A stretch of DNA of 64,000 nucleotides from Bacteroidales bacterium (GTDB taxonomy: Bacteria; Bacteroidota; Bacteroidia; Bacteroidales; UBA3824): the NCBI GenBank assembly GCA_017412115.1, contig JAFPYR010000040.1, positions 29,586-93,585 of the forward strand, read 5' to 3'. Shown here one piece after another: positions 1 to 8,525 of the stretch. Position numbers and translations under genes: made by a program. The notes under the pieces are model-generated. The model searched no databases. It had not been told where the DNA came from and saw only the letters and a program-made list of their open reading frames with translations. The number at the start of each line of letters is the position of its first letter. Position 1 is the stretch's first letter.

Positions 1-2
1 AG

Positions 3-497
3 GTTAGAGGTAACCGTGAACAGGAAGTCTCTACTATTTCCCGCGGTATCAAACAGTTAGCAAAGGAAATTAACGTGCCGATAATTGCATTGTCACAGCT
101 TAGCCGTAGTACGGTTTCCAGAGGCGGAGATATGCGTCCTCAACTTAACGACCTTCGTGATTCGGGAGCTATTGAGCAGGATGCGGATATTGTTTGCTTT
201 ATTCACCGTCCTGAATATTATGGTATGCAACAAGATGCCGAGGGAAATTCTACTCAAGGTTTAGGACAGGTTATAATCGCAAAACACAGAAATGGTGCTA
301 CTTGCGATGTTAATTTGAGGTTTAGGGCGGAGTTTGCAAGGTTTGAAGAATGGGATTCTTTGGGCCTAAGTCAAGCTGGTTTGCCCGCTATTGACTCTTC
401 AGGAAATGCTTCGGTGGAGGTAAGTTCCTCTATTGAAGGTTTGAGCGGACTTGGTGTACCACCACCTATCTCGCCTATGGGTGATGCCCCGTTTTAA
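3..497 (+). CDS. dnaB: Replicative DNA helicase DnaB, C-terminal part (5' end outside window)
   Basis: The reading frame is open from base 3 and encodes the last ~164 residues of the hexameric, ATP-driven replication-fork helicase. The visible core holds the RecA-like ATPase motifs of the family: IALSQLSRS followed by RPQLNDLRDSGAIEQDAD and FIHRPEYYG, then the KHRNG segment near the end of the catalytic domain. After the core comes a low-complexity tail rich in Gly, Ser and Pro, which is usual and poorly conserved in DnaB. The Walker A region lies upstream of the window. A GTG inside the frame at 75 is not the start, because the family sequence continues unbroken upstream of it. Identification is very secure. 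Confidence 0.97.
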   Translation, partial: VRGNREQEVSTISRGIKQLAKEINVPIIALSQLSRSTVSRGGDMRPQLNDLRDSGAIEQDADIVCFIHRPEYYGMQQDAEGNSTQGLGQVIIAKHRNGATCDVNLRFRAEFARFEEWDSLGLSQAGLPAIDSSGNASVEVSSSIEGLSGLGVPPPISPMGDAPF

Positions 498-548
498 GCC
501 GTTTCTTATTATAAAAGGCTGAGAAGAGAAAAACAAGGAACAAAAACT

Positions 549-1805
549 ATGAACAAAATACTATTAACGATATTATTATTTTTGTTGCCGTATATGTCTT
601 TCGGTTTAAAAATTTTGATACCGATGGACGAGACGCAGACAAATCATTTGAAAGCCTACGGTGTTTGTTATGCAGTTTTGGAGAAAGGCGGTTCGGCGCA
701 GTGGCTTTTAAATTATCGCGGCGGAAGTTTTTTGACGGATTTTTCCGAAGACATTGCAAAAATTTGCAGGGTCAGAAATGTTAAGTTTGAACAAATAGCC
801 GATGCTGCGGCGGAGCATATCCTTTTAGAAATTTCGCAAAACGATGTTAATATGGAGCAGATAAAATTGGAAAAAGCTCCGAAAATTGCCGTTTACGCTC
901 CTAAAACTTACAAGCCTTGGGACGATGCCGTAATGCTTGTTTTAACATACGCTGAAATTACTTACACCGTGGTTTATGATGAGGAGATTTTAACTGGCAA
1001 ACTCTCAAAATACGATTGGTTACATGTTCACCATGAGGATTTTACGGGGCAATTCGGAAAGTTTTACGCCATGTACAAAAACGCTCCGTGGTACAAAAAT
1101 CAAGTTACGGAATTTAATGCTTTGGCTCAGAAAATGGGTTTTAACAAGGTTTCGCAGCTCAAACTTGCCGTTGCCAAAACGATGAAAGAATTTGTCGGAA
1201 ACGGTGGTTTTATGTTTGCAATGTGTTCTGCAACTGATAGTTTTGATATTGCTTTGGCAGCAGAAGGAGTTGATATTTGTCAGCCGATGTTTGACGGTGA
1301 TCCTATTGACCCGGATTGTCAGAAAAAATTGGACTTTTCCAAAACGTTTGCTTTTAAGGACTTTACGTTGGAACTAAACCCTAATGTTTACGAATATTCC
1401 GATATTGACGCAACACGAACAAGAAGAGTTACGCAGGATAACGATATTTTTACGCTTTTTGATTTTTCAGCAAAATGGGATCCCGTTCCTACGATGTTGT
1501 GTCAAAACCATGTTTCTGTTATTGACGGTTTTATGGGTCAGACAACGGCTTATAACAAAAAGGTTTTGAAATCATCGGTTTTGATTCTGGGCGAAAACAA
1601 AGCCGCTAACGAGGCGCGTTATATTCACGGAGAGTACGAAAAAGGCACGTGGACTTGGTATGCCGGACACGACCCTGAGGATTATACGCATTATGTCGGC
1701 GACAAACCTACGGATTTGGATTTGCACCCGAATTCACCGGGCTTCCGTCTGATACTCAACAACGTACTTTTTCCCGCTGCGAAAAAGAAAAAAATGAAAA
1801 CCTAA
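549..1805 (+). CDS. Conserved secreted Bacteroidota protein, often labelled 'asparagine synthetase B'
   Basis: A 418-residue protein with an N-terminal signal peptide (residues 1-19, ending MSFG). Its sequence closely resembles a family that many Bacteroidota genomes annotate as asparagine synthetase B. I recognise it from runs such as ILIPMDETQTNHLKAYG, NYRGGSF, PWDDAV, HHEDFTGQ, FMFAMCSATDSFDIALAAEG, TANEARYIHGE style segments and GHDPEDY. It has no N-terminal Cys nucleophile of a glutamine amidotransferase and no SGGxDS ATP-pyrophosphatase loop, and it is exported, so the asparagine synthetase name is not supported by sequence. It ends in a Lys-rich tail and overlaps the convergent DUF2752 gene by 4 bases. 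The real function is unknown. Confidence 0.8.
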   Translation: MNKILLTILLFLLPYMSFGLKILIPMDETQTNHLKAYGVCYAVLEKGGSAQWLLNYRGGSFLTDFSEDIAKICRVRNVKFEQIADAAAEHILLEISQNDVNMEQIKLEKAPKIAVYAPKTYKPWDDAVMLVLTYAEITYTVVYDEEILTGKLSKYDWLHVHHEDFTGQFGKFYAMYKNAPWYKNQVTEFNALAQKMGFNKVSQLKLAVAKTMKEFVGNGGFMFAMCSATDSFDIALAAEGVDICQPMFDGDPIDPDCQKKLDFSKTFAFKDFTLELNPNVYEYSDIDATRTRRVTQDNDIFTLFDFSAKWDPVPTMLCQNHVSVIDGFMGQTTAYNKKVLKSSVLILGENKAANEARYIHGEYEKGTWTWYAGHDPEDYTHYVGDKPTDLDLHPNSPGFRLILNNVLFPAAKKKKMKT

Positions 1806-2197
1806 AAGTCGAAAACGTTTCTTAAAATCCAAAAGGCTATAATCGTAATTAACAGAAAAGAACAAGCGTAAATTCCCGTTATTTGTTTTGATAGTTTCGG
1901 AAATTTTTCTTCGATGAGTTTTATTTTTAGGATTATAAGTAAGAAAACATAACCGGTCATCAAATACAAAAGCGGATTTTGTAAAAATGATTTTTTGATT
2001 TCTCCTTTCAAAAGATAATGTAGCGCCCTTTGACCGCCGCAACCCGGACATTTGTAACCCGTTGCGGTATAAAAAATACATTTGGGCATTACTTTGGAAT
2101 TTTCCGGATTATTGTTATAATAAAATTTTAGGATTAACACCATAATTATTAATGCTGCTAATCCTAAAATTATTATGATTAATTGTCTTATTTTCAT
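1802..2197 (-). CDS. DUF2752 membrane protein
   Basis: A 131-residue integral membrane protein from ATG 2197. An upstream in-frame start at 2266 lies inside the preceding gene and is less likely. A first hydrophobic segment (residues 3-24) is followed by the DUF2752 signature: PKCIFYTATGYKCPGCGGQRALHYLLKGE with the CPxCGG-QRA core, then FLQNPLLY and two more hydrophobic helices. In this family the Cys-Gly motif sits at the membrane between helices, and no enzymatic activity is established. It starts 7 bases after the dispanin-like gene, so the two are probably cotranscribed; this pairing is common in Bacteroidota. The 3' ends of this gene and the preceding + strand gene overlap. Confidence 0.85.
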   Translation of the reverse strand: MKIRQLIIIILGLAALIIMVLILKFYYNNNPENSKVMPKCIFYTATGYKCPGCGGQRALHYLLKGEIKKSFLQNPLLYLMTGYVFLLIILKIKLIEEKFPKLSKQITGIYACSFLLITIIAFWILRNVFDF

Positions 2198-2204
2198 GAA
2201 TTTT

Positions 2205-2708
2205 TTATCGAAGGTGTGGTAACACGTTGACAAATCCCACAAATGCAGTGTACGTGATAACCGCAAGAAATCCTAAAATAGCTCCTACGATAATCCATGT
2301 TTTAGCATCTTTGTATTTTTTGCGGGCTTGCTCATAATTACCTTTTGCCCATTCTATTTCAGAGCGGAGAGTCATTATGATTCCGACAATACCCGTTATG
2401 TTACAGCACAAAAAATTTGATACTACCGCCCAAACCAACAATGTTTGAAAATCAGGCGGTACTTGATAATTTTTTTCTGAACTATAATTGGATTTATTAT
2501 AGTTGTTTGTCTGCTGCGGAATTATTTCGGGTGGATTAGGCGCATTGAGATTCAGAGCCTCGAAAACCTCTGGAACATCTTTTGCTTTTGCCCATTTTTC
2601 CATACCCTCCGTCCAAATATCAGTTTCGGGAGTGATATTTTTTATCAACTCCAAAAAATCTACCGGACCTTTTTGTGTGTTTCCTTCGTAATAAAAATAC
2701 TGACTCAT
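2205..2708 (-). CDS. GYF_2 (DUF4339) plus CD225/dispanin membrane protein
   Basis: A 167-residue protein with two parts. Residues 1-50 match the GYF_2/DUF4339 fold: FYYEGNTQKGPVDFLEL, then DIWTEGMEKWAKAKDVPE. After an Asn/Pro-rich linker (about 52-82), residues 83-165 form a CD225/dispanin-type pair of membrane helices with FLCCNITGIVGIIMTLRSE between them and KYKDAKTWIIVGAILGF as the second helix. Bacterial dispanins of this layout are membrane proteins of unknown role. It is followed after 7 bases by the DUF2752 gene, and begins 15 bases after the end of hom on the same strand, so readthrough from hom is possible. Confidence 0.82.
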   Translation of the reverse strand: MSQYFYYEGNTQKGPVDFLELIKNITPETDIWTEGMEKWAKAKDVPEVFEALNLNAPNPPEIIPQQTNNYNKSNYSSEKNYQVPPDFQTLLVWAVVSNFLCCNITGIVGIIMTLRSEIEWAKGNYEQARKKYKDAKTWIIVGAILGFLAVITYTAFVGFVNVLPHLR

Positions 2709-2723
2709 AAAATATTATCTTTT

Positions 2724-4019
2724 TTAGTAAAGTATCGGGAGAATTTTCGGCTCTTCCAACAAGAGTTCGGGTTTTTCTTTCTTGATGTCTTCTATTGCTG
2801 CCTCTATCGTTTTAAGACTGCACGTGTCCGTTTCAATCGAGAAATCTGCTGTTTCGCCCGAAAATCTGTTATGACCGACGGTTTCGATGTTGATGCCTTG
2901 TTTTCCGATGCAAGTTGTAATAAGACCTGTTGTACCAGGCAGGTTTTTGGTCTTGAAACTTACCAAGTACGGGAACGAAATCTCTTTTGCATCGCCCAAA
3001 ACGTATTGTTCTTTTTCGTTGTAAGTCTCTACCTCGCCGTGTCTTGCTATGAAAACAATGTCTGAGACTATACTCATTGCCGTTTCTGTACTTCCTGCAC
3101 CTTTACCGATAAGGAAATGTGTGTCGGAATATTTGTTGTCAAGTCTTACGGCGTTTACGGCGTAGTTTACTTTTGAAAGCGTATTGTCGTTTTTAACAGC
3201 CATCGGTCTTACGGTTGCGTAAACTTTTTTGTCTTTGAGTTTTGCAAGACAGATAAGTTTTATCGAAGCGTTGATTTCTTTTGCGAAATCCATATCGTTT
3301 TTGTTAATATATTCGATGCCCACAACAGAAAGCTCTTGCATTGAAACTTTTAAGCCGTATGCTAATTTTATAAGGAGTATCAATTTGTGAGAAGCATCAC
3401 CGCCGTTGATGTCTAACGAGGGGTCAGCCTCGGCATAACCGTTCTCTTGAGCTAATTTCAACGCTTGTGCAAAATCAAGGTTTTGAAGTTGCATTTGTGT
3501 TAAAATATAGTTTGAAGTGCCGTTCATAATACCGCTGACACTTTCAATAATATCGCCCGTAAAACACTCTTTGATACCTTTTATAATCGGAATTGCACCG
3601 CATACGGCAGCCTCGTAGCCTAATTGGAGTTTGTTTTGAGCTGCTTGCGCAAAAATGTCCGCACCGCGCTCTGCCAAAAGGGCTTTGTTGGCTGTAACCA
3701 AATGTTTGCCGTTTTTAAGGACATTCAAACAAGTGTTGTGTACAAAATCACTTTTGCCGCCCATTGTTTCAACAACGACGTCAATGTCCTTATCTTGGAG
3801 TATTTGGTCTATTGTAACGGGTTGCCCCTTAGAGAGAAAATATTTTTCTTCCAAGCCGAATCTTTTGATCGCAGCCTGCGGATTGAGTTCAGCAATGTAT
3901 TTAAGGGATATTTCCCTTTGGGCGCGTGCCGATAAAAGTTCTTTCTCTTTGGTAAGTATTTGCGCTACTCCGCCGCCTACTGTACCACAACCTAAAATCG
4001 CTATATTTAAAGGTTTCAT
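2724..4019 (-). CDS. hom: Homoserine dehydrogenase
   Basis: A 431-residue cytoplasmic enzyme that reduces aspartate semialdehyde to homoserine with NAD(P)H, at the branch to threonine and methionine. It shows the Rossmann nucleotide-binding motif GCGTVGGGV at residues 10-18, the VVETMGG segment, VTANKALLAERG, and the family block GIMNGTSNYILTQM followed by GYAEADPSLDINGGDASHK. The C-terminal ~80 residues form an ACT-type regulatory domain (PGTTGLITTCIGKQGINIETVGHN). There is no aspartokinase fusion. The region upstream to the divergent aroB start (123 bp) holds an aroB -7 box on the other strand, but no exact TAnnTTTG for hom. Identification is secure. Confidence 0.96.
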   Translation of the reverse strand: MKPLNIAILGCGTVGGGVAQILTKEKELLSARAQREISLKYIAELNPQAAIKRFGLEEKYFLSKGQPVTIDQILQDKDIDVVVETMGGKSDFVHNTCLNVLKNGKHLVTANKALLAERGADIFAQAAQNKLQLGYEAAVCGAIPIIKGIKECFTGDIIESVSGIMNGTSNYILTQMQLQNLDFAQALKLAQENGYAEADPSLDINGGDASHKLILLIKLAYGLKVSMQELSVVGIEYINKNDMDFAKEINASIKLICLAKLKDKKVYATVRPMAVKNDNTLSKVNYAVNAVRLDNKYSDTHFLIGKGAGSTETAMSIVSDIVFIARHGEVETYNEKEQYVLGDAKEISFPYLVSFKTKNLPGTTGLITTCIGKQGINIETVGHNRFSGETADFSIETDTCSLKTIEAAIEDIKKEKPELLLEEPKILPILY

Positions 4020-4107
4020 CTAACTTATTTGATTTAAAAAATTTGGCGCAAGATAAGTTTTTTTTTTCTATAAATAAAATTTATTTTTATAACTTAACAA
4101 TTTAGTT

Positions 4108-4115
4108 TAATTTTG
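4108..4115 (+). promoter_or_regulatory. -7 box TAATTTTG upstream of aroB
   Basis: Matches the Bacteroidota TAnnTTTG consensus 27 bases before the aroB start codon. No clear TTTG -33 element was seen at the usual spacing. Confidence 0.5.
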
Positions 4116-4142
4116 CCGCAGTTAGAAAAAATTATATAGAAT

Positions 4143-5198
4143 ATGAATTTACCTCAAAATGTAGTCTGCAACTTGGACTTTCAAACGGAATTGAAAAAAG
4201 TTTTGGAAGGCTTTAGCGGCAAAGTTTTTGTCTTGGTTGATGAAAACACAGAAAAGTTTTGTTTAAATAAACTTACCTTACTCGCTGAATATAAGACTAA
4301 TGTAATTAAAATAAAAAGTGGCGAAGAATATAAAAACATTAATACCCTTTCGCAAATTTGGTCACAAATGTCAGAATGTGGCGGCGATAGAAAAAGTCTT
4401 TTTATAAATCTTGGTGGCGGTGTTATCGGTGATATGGGCGGACTTGCCGCTTCGCTTTTTAAACGCGGAATCCGTTTTATTAACATTCCCACAACGCTTT
4501 TAGCTCAAGTTGATGCCTCATGCGGTGGAAAACTTGCTGTTGATTTCAACGGTTTGAAAAACGAAATCGGACTTTTTAGAAATCCTGACAAAGTGATTAT
4601 CAGCACCGAATTTTTGAAAACTCTTGATGTTGAGCAGTTGAAATCAGGCATGGCTGAAATGTTGAAACACGCACTTTTGTATAACGAGGAATATTTTTTC
4701 GAGTTGAAAGAGTTCAATCCTTTGAAACCCGATTATGCTTTGCTCGGCTCTTTGGTGGAGACCTCCGTTAAAATCAAAAACGAATTTGTAAGCTCTGACC
4801 CGACAGAAAAAGGTCTTAGAAAAATGCTTAATTTAGGTCATACAATCGGTCATGCGATAGAGAGTTATTCCTTTGAAACCTCTTCTCCCTTGCTTCATGG
4901 TCAGGCTGTGGCAGCAGGATTGGTTTGTGAGCTTTATCTTAGCAACAATTATTTGGATTTTCCGCACACAAAACTTATGGAAATCGTAAGATATATCAAT
5001 GAACTTTACAAACCGTTTTTGTTTAAATTCGATACATACGAGTATTTGTATTCGCTTATGACACATGACAAGAAAAACTCCGACGGGGAAATTAATTTTT
5101 CACTTGTCAGCGATTTCGGTCAGTACAAATTCGACTGCAAATGCAAAAAAGATGATATTTTTCAAGCACTTTCGTTTTATAATCAGATTAATCTTTAA
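4143..5198 (+). CDS. aroB: 3-dehydroquinate synthase
   Basis: A 351-residue enzyme that cyclises DAHP to 3-dehydroquinate in the shikimate pathway, with NAD and a divalent metal. Recognisable motifs are the nucleotide loop LGGGVIGDMGG (about residue 97), PTTLLAQVDASCGGK, and the metal-ligand regions SGMAEMLKHALL, LNLGHTIGHAIE and LLHGQAVAAG. Length is typical. The 153-residue membrane protein downstream begins 8 bases after the stop, suggesting cotranscription. It is transcribed divergently from hom, another amino-acid biosynthesis gene, with separate promoters in the 123-bp gap. Confidence 0.96.
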   Translation: MNLPQNVVCNLDFQTELKKVLEGFSGKVFVLVDENTEKFCLNKLTLLAEYKTNVIKIKSGEEYKNINTLSQIWSQMSECGGDRKSLFINLGGGVIGDMGGLAASLFKRGIRFINIPTTLLAQVDASCGGKLAVDFNGLKNEIGLFRNPDKVIISTEFLKTLDVEQLKSGMAEMLKHALLYNEEYFFELKEFNPLKPDYALLGSLVETSVKIKNEFVSSDPTEKGLRKMLNLGHTIGHAIESYSFETSSPLLHGQAVAAGLVCELYLSNNYLDFPHTKLMEIVRYINELYKPFLFKFDTYEYLYSLMTHDKKNSDGEINFSLVSDFGQYKFDCKCKKDDIFQALSFYNQINL

Positions 5199-5206
5199 AA
5201 GAAAAA

Positions 5207-5668
5207 ATGTATATTGACAATACCGTGAGCATGACCAGATGGATGTTAGCTGAGATTTTAACACTCCTTTTCGGCATTGCGTTTATAATTTATTCGATGA
5301 TGACTCCGGAATTAACACCGTTAATTCTTGGAGTGTCATGTTTTGTAGTTCATGTTTTGTTGCTTATTTATAGTCCTTGTTATTTTCATTATAATGACGA
5401 AAAAGACCCGTTGGAAATCCGTAGCGTTACGGCTTTTCCGCTTTTTAGGAAATACCGTCAGTATGGCATTTTGAAAAAAACTATTCAGAGTTATGAAATT
5501 ACTCAAGGAATGTTGGGATTGCAAAAGTTTTTGACAATTACGATTAAAGGTCTTGACCCTCAGACGAAGAAGTCTACCGTTAAAAAAATTGAAAAAATCA
5601 ATATTTCTATCTTGAAAAAAACTGCTGTTGAGGATTTGGAAAGAACTTTGAAAAAGTACGTGAAATAA
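5207..5668 (+). CDS. Small membrane protein of unknown function
   Basis: A 153-residue protein with two hydrophobic helices near the N-terminus (about residues 11-32 and 37-58) and a cytoplasmic C-terminal half predicted to be beta-rich, then helical (YGILKKTIQSYEITQ, FLTITIKGLD, LKKTAVEDLERTLKKYVK). The layout of two membrane helices followed by a short beta domain and a final amphipathic helix resembles bacterial PH-like (bPH) proteins, but I see no diagnostic motif, so this is only a structural guess. It follows aroB by 8 bases and is probably in its operon. Confidence 0.65.
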   Translation: MYIDNTVSMTRWMLAEILTLLFGIAFIIYSMMTPELTPLILGVSCFVVHVLLLIYSPCYFHYNDEKDPLEIRSVTAFPLFRKYRQYGILKKTIQSYEITQGMLGLQKFLTITIKGLDPQTKKSTVKKIEKINISILKKTAVEDLERTLKKYVK

Positions 5669-5673
5669 GGCAT

Positions 5674-5681
5674 TATATTTG
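5674..5681 (+). promoter_or_regulatory. -7 box TATATTTG upstream of the LRR gene
   Basis: Exact TAnnTTTG match immediately after the stop of the preceding gene and 34 bases before the LRR-protein ATG, suggesting an independent promoter. Confidence 0.5.
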
Positions 5682-5715
5682 CTCGAAAAAAACAAAAAAA
5701 ACTTTTATTAACGCT

Positions 5716-6765
5716 ATGAAAATGAGATTTATAATTTTGACTTTGCTGATGTTTTTTTCGGCAGAGTTTTCGTCTTTTGCACAGCTTTTAACGCTTGAGC
5801 AGTTGGCAAAACAAAGGGTTTACCGCTCTATTAAAGATGCCGAGGCTACCCCTACAACGGTTTTGGTTTTGGATTTGAGCGATTCTCAGTTGAATGATTT
5901 GGAAACGGATATTACAAAGTTTCCTAATCTTCAGGCTTTGTATCTTCAGTCAAATGATTTTGAGAGCTTGCCCGATGAGATTTTTTCGATGACAAAACTT
6001 CAAATGCTTTTTGTAGATGACAACAAATTAACGAGAATTTCTCCCAAGATAGCTAATTTGGTGAATTTGAAGATATTATCGCTTGCTAACAACAAAATCA
6101 CTTCAATTCCGGAAGAGGTCTTTTCCTTGAAAAATTTGGAAATCTTGAATCTCTCCGCAAATTCTATTTCTTCTTTGAGCCCTGCGGTGAAAAAACTTTC
6201 GCGTTTAAGGGAGCTGACTTTGTCTTTCAACAAATTAACTTCGGTGCCTAACGAAATCGGAAGCATTTCAACGCTTGAGTCTTTGGATTTGGCTGTTAAT
6301 GATATTAAAACATTTCCTGAGGAGTTTTCGGCATTGAAAAAATTATGTATTTTGCGTTTAGACAGTTGTAAAATCGGAGAAATTCCTCAAACCATACTTT
6401 CTTTGACGGGACTTGGTTATTTATCGATGTCAAATTGCGGTATTAAAGAGTTTCCAAGCGGAATTTCTTCTTTAAAAGCTTTGAAAACATTATTACTCAG
6501 TGATAATCAAATTTCCTTGTTTTCAAAAGAGGTTTGTGAAATGTCGGGTTTGAAAATCCTTGCTCTTGCCAACAATAAGATTTCAAGTCTTCCTGATGAG
6601 ATTACGAATATGACAAGTCTTTATGATATAAATCTTTGCGGAAACAAAATTTCAGAATTTCCCGCTCAGATGGAAGGAATGAACAATCTTTTGATGATTG
6701 GACTTACCGGCACGGATGTTCAGATGTTGAATTTTAAAATCCAATCCGAGAAAAAAGTTTATTGA
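5716..6765 (+). CDS. Secreted leucine-rich repeat protein
   Basis: A 349-residue protein with a signal peptide (MKMRFIILTLLMFFSAEFSSFA, cleavage near residue 22). From about residue 50 to 340 it is a run of about twelve leucine-rich repeats of ~23 residues with the plant/bacterial-type consensus LxxLxxLxLxxNxIxxIPxEIxxL. Examples are LKILSLANNKITSIPEEVFSL and LRELTLSFNKLTSVPNEI (parts of repeats). This forms a solenoid for protein binding. No enzymatic or sorting domain is visible at the C-terminus. It lies between the aroB group and the chemotaxis genes and has its own -7 box. The binding partner is unknown. Confidence 0.88.
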   Translation: MKMRFIILTLLMFFSAEFSSFAQLLTLEQLAKQRVYRSIKDAEATPTTVLVLDLSDSQLNDLETDITKFPNLQALYLQSNDFESLPDEIFSMTKLQMLFVDDNKLTRISPKIANLVNLKILSLANNKITSIPEEVFSLKNLEILNLSANSISSLSPAVKKLSRLRELTLSFNKLTSVPNEIGSISTLESLDLAVNDIKTFPEEFSALKKLCILRLDSCKIGEIPQTILSLTGLGYLSMSNCGIKEFPSGISSLKALKTLLLSDNQISLFSKEVCEMSGLKILALANNKISSLPDEITNMTSLYDINLCGNKISEFPAQMEGMNNLLMIGLTGTDVQMLNFKIQSEKKVY

Positions 6766-6841
6766 TTTTTATCAAAAAAAATTTGGATTTAAACAAAAAA
6801 GTATGTTATTTTGAAACCGTAAATGTATTAACGTCCTAAAG

Positions 6842-7684
6842 ATGTTTGATGAAAACGATATAAAACTTTTGATTAAGGCTTTGAACGATTCGGGAGGATA
6901 CGATTTCAGTAATTACTCCCTCAAGTCGTTTATGAGGCGGGTTGAAAAAGTATTATATGATAATAAAATAGACATTTATACTTTGATAAATGCCGTTAAA
7001 ATTGATAATGTTTTCTTAGAGCAGGTTGTAAGAGACGTTACCGTTAATACAACTGAAATTTTCCGCGATCCTTCCGTTTGGCAGGCTTTGAAATATATGG
7101 TTTTGCCGAGGCTTCATGCGAGGAAGGAGATTAACATTTGGCATGCCGGCTGTAGCGTGGGAATGGAGGTTTATTCTATGGAAGTTTTACTTTGTGAGGC
7201 GGGATTATTGGAAAATTCAAAACTTTATGCTACCGACATCAATACGGATGTTTTGCTCTCGGCAGAAAAAGGCGTTTATAGTTGCCGTAATTCTGAGGAA
7301 TATATGACAAATTTTCGTAAGGCCTTGTGTGTTAATCCTTTTAACAGAGAGGAGCAGATTAATATTCCCCCGCAAAAGTATTTTGATATACTTCCGGCAA
7401 AAGACGAGTTCAGAGTGAAACCGTTTTTGCTGAAAAAAGCTGATTTCAAAAAGCATAATCTTGTATCAGAGGGAAATCCTTTCGGTATAAAATATGACAT
7501 AATACTTTGCCGCAACGTTTTGATTTATTTTAATCAAAACCTTCAGAACAAATTATTTGCGCAGTTTTGGGATTATCTCTCTGATGACGGAATTTTGGTC
7601 TTGGGAATTCATGAAAGTATTTTAGGACCGCTTACGGCAAAATACGAAAAGAAAGGTTTAATTTATCAAAAAAAGCTTATCTGA
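6842..7684 (+). CDS. cheR: CheR-type protein glutamate methyltransferase
   Basis: A 280-residue cytoplasmic SAM-dependent methyltransferase expected to methylate receptor glutamates in chemosensory adaptation. The N-terminal helical domain ends in VTVNTTEIFRDPSVW, a CheR signature. The SAM-binding motif is HAGCSVGMEVYS (residues 101-112, compare GCSTGEEPYS in typical CheR). The DIILCRNVLIYFN block at about residue 220 is also typical. It has no TPR or other extra domains. Its stop overlaps the next start (TGATG), so it is translationally coupled to a second, degenerate CheR-like protein, with CheB and a GAF protein further downstream. No exact TAnnTTTG box precedes it; TTATTTTG at 6806-6813 is the nearest match. 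Confidence 0.9.
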   Translation: MFDENDIKLLIKALNDSGGYDFSNYSLKSFMRRVEKVLYDNKIDIYTLINAVKIDNVFLEQVVRDVTVNTTEIFRDPSVWQALKYMVLPRLHARKEINIWHAGCSVGMEVYSMEVLLCEAGLLENSKLYATDINTDVLLSAEKGVYSCRNSEEYMTNFRKALCVNPFNREEQINIPPQKYFDILPAKDEFRVKPFLLKKADFKKHNLVSEGNPFGIKYDIILCRNVLIYFNQNLQNKLFAQFWDYLSDDGILVLGIHESILGPLTAKYEKKGLIYQKKLI

Positions 7685-8514
7685 TGGAAGATAGTCTGAT
7701 GATTTCGGAAGAGGATTTCTTGAAAATTCTCAGTGCCGTCAGAACGGTGGGCGATATAGATTTTATTGATTATGAGCCTTATTTGCTTTGTCACCGTTTT
7801 GAAAGGTTTATGCAGATGCAGGGATATGCATCTGTTGCCGTGCTTATAGACAAGATGATGCAGGATAAGAATTTTATTGATTTCTTTCTTTACAAAATAC
7901 AAGTAGGTACAACGGAGATGTTCCGCGACCCGCAAATGTGGCTGGAATTGCAGAAAAATGTTTTTCCTAAGTTTTCCGGCGAATCGGTCTTAAAAATTTG
8001 GCTTCCTGATGTTTGCGGTGATGACGAACTTAATACTTTATTGATACTTTTGGAGAAAAACAATCTTTTGGTAAAATCAATGATTTATGCTACTTCCTAT
8101 TCTGAGAGGGTTTTGGACGATGTTAAAATGGGAACTATCGAGCCTAAAAAAATGGAAGTAAGCCTTGATAATTACAAACAGTTTTCCTCGGATACGGAAT
8201 TTTTTACAAATTGTTTTTTCAAATCCGACAGATTTCAGTGTCTTTCTCCAAAACTGCTTGACAAAGTGATTTATTTAAAACATAATGTCATTCACGAAGA
8301 GCCGCCCGACAACGGTTTCAATTTGATAATTTTCCGTAACAGGGCGTTGTATTACAGTATGTCTTCGAGAAAGACGGCTGTTGAAAAACTTTACCGTTGC
8401 CTTTTGCCGGGCGGGTATTTTGCGATAGGAATAGGCGAAACGTTGAGAGGTTTGGAACAAAATACGAAATTTGTTCCTATTTCAAAAACGGAAAATATAT
8501 TCAAAAAACCTTAA
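7684..8514 (+). CDS. CheR-like protein with degenerate SAM site (probable pseudo-methyltransferase)
   Basis: A 276-residue paralogue of the preceding CheR, overlapping it by one base. The helical N-domain and its signature VGTTEMFRDPQMW are kept, as is the end of the fold (LYRCLLPGGYFAIGIGETL). The SAM loop is gone: the position of HAGCSVGMEVYS is occupied by LPDVCGDDELNT (about residues 107-118). The CRNVLIYF motif has become FRNRALYYS. Loss of the glycine-rich loop makes catalysis unlikely. It may act as a regulatory or scaffolding partner of the active CheR, for example as a heterodimer subunit. That role is inference. The frame is intact with normal codon use, so it is not simply a decaying gene. 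Confidence 0.8.
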   Translation: MEDSLMISEEDFLKILSAVRTVGDIDFIDYEPYLLCHRFERFMQMQGYASVAVLIDKMMQDKNFIDFFLYKIQVGTTEMFRDPQMWLELQKNVFPKFSGESVLKIWLPDVCGDDELNTLLILLEKNNLLVKSMIYATSYSERVLDDVKMGTIEPKKMEVSLDNYKQFSSDTEFFTNCFFKSDRFQCLSPKLLDKVIYLKHNVIHEEPPDNGFNLIIFRNRALYYSMSSRKTAVEKLYRCLLPGGYFAIGIGETLRGLEQNTKFVPISKTENIFKKP

Positions 8515-8525
8515 AGTAAATCGGA

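Noticed and set aside
549..1805. Function as asparagine synthetase
   Set aside because: Signal peptide present; no N-terminal Cys nucleophile and no SGGxDS loop.
1734..2081. Minus-strand frame of 115 residues overlapping the secreted protein and DUF2752
   Set aside because: Out of frame with the DUF2752 gene, which has the clear CPxCGG signature; no independent support.
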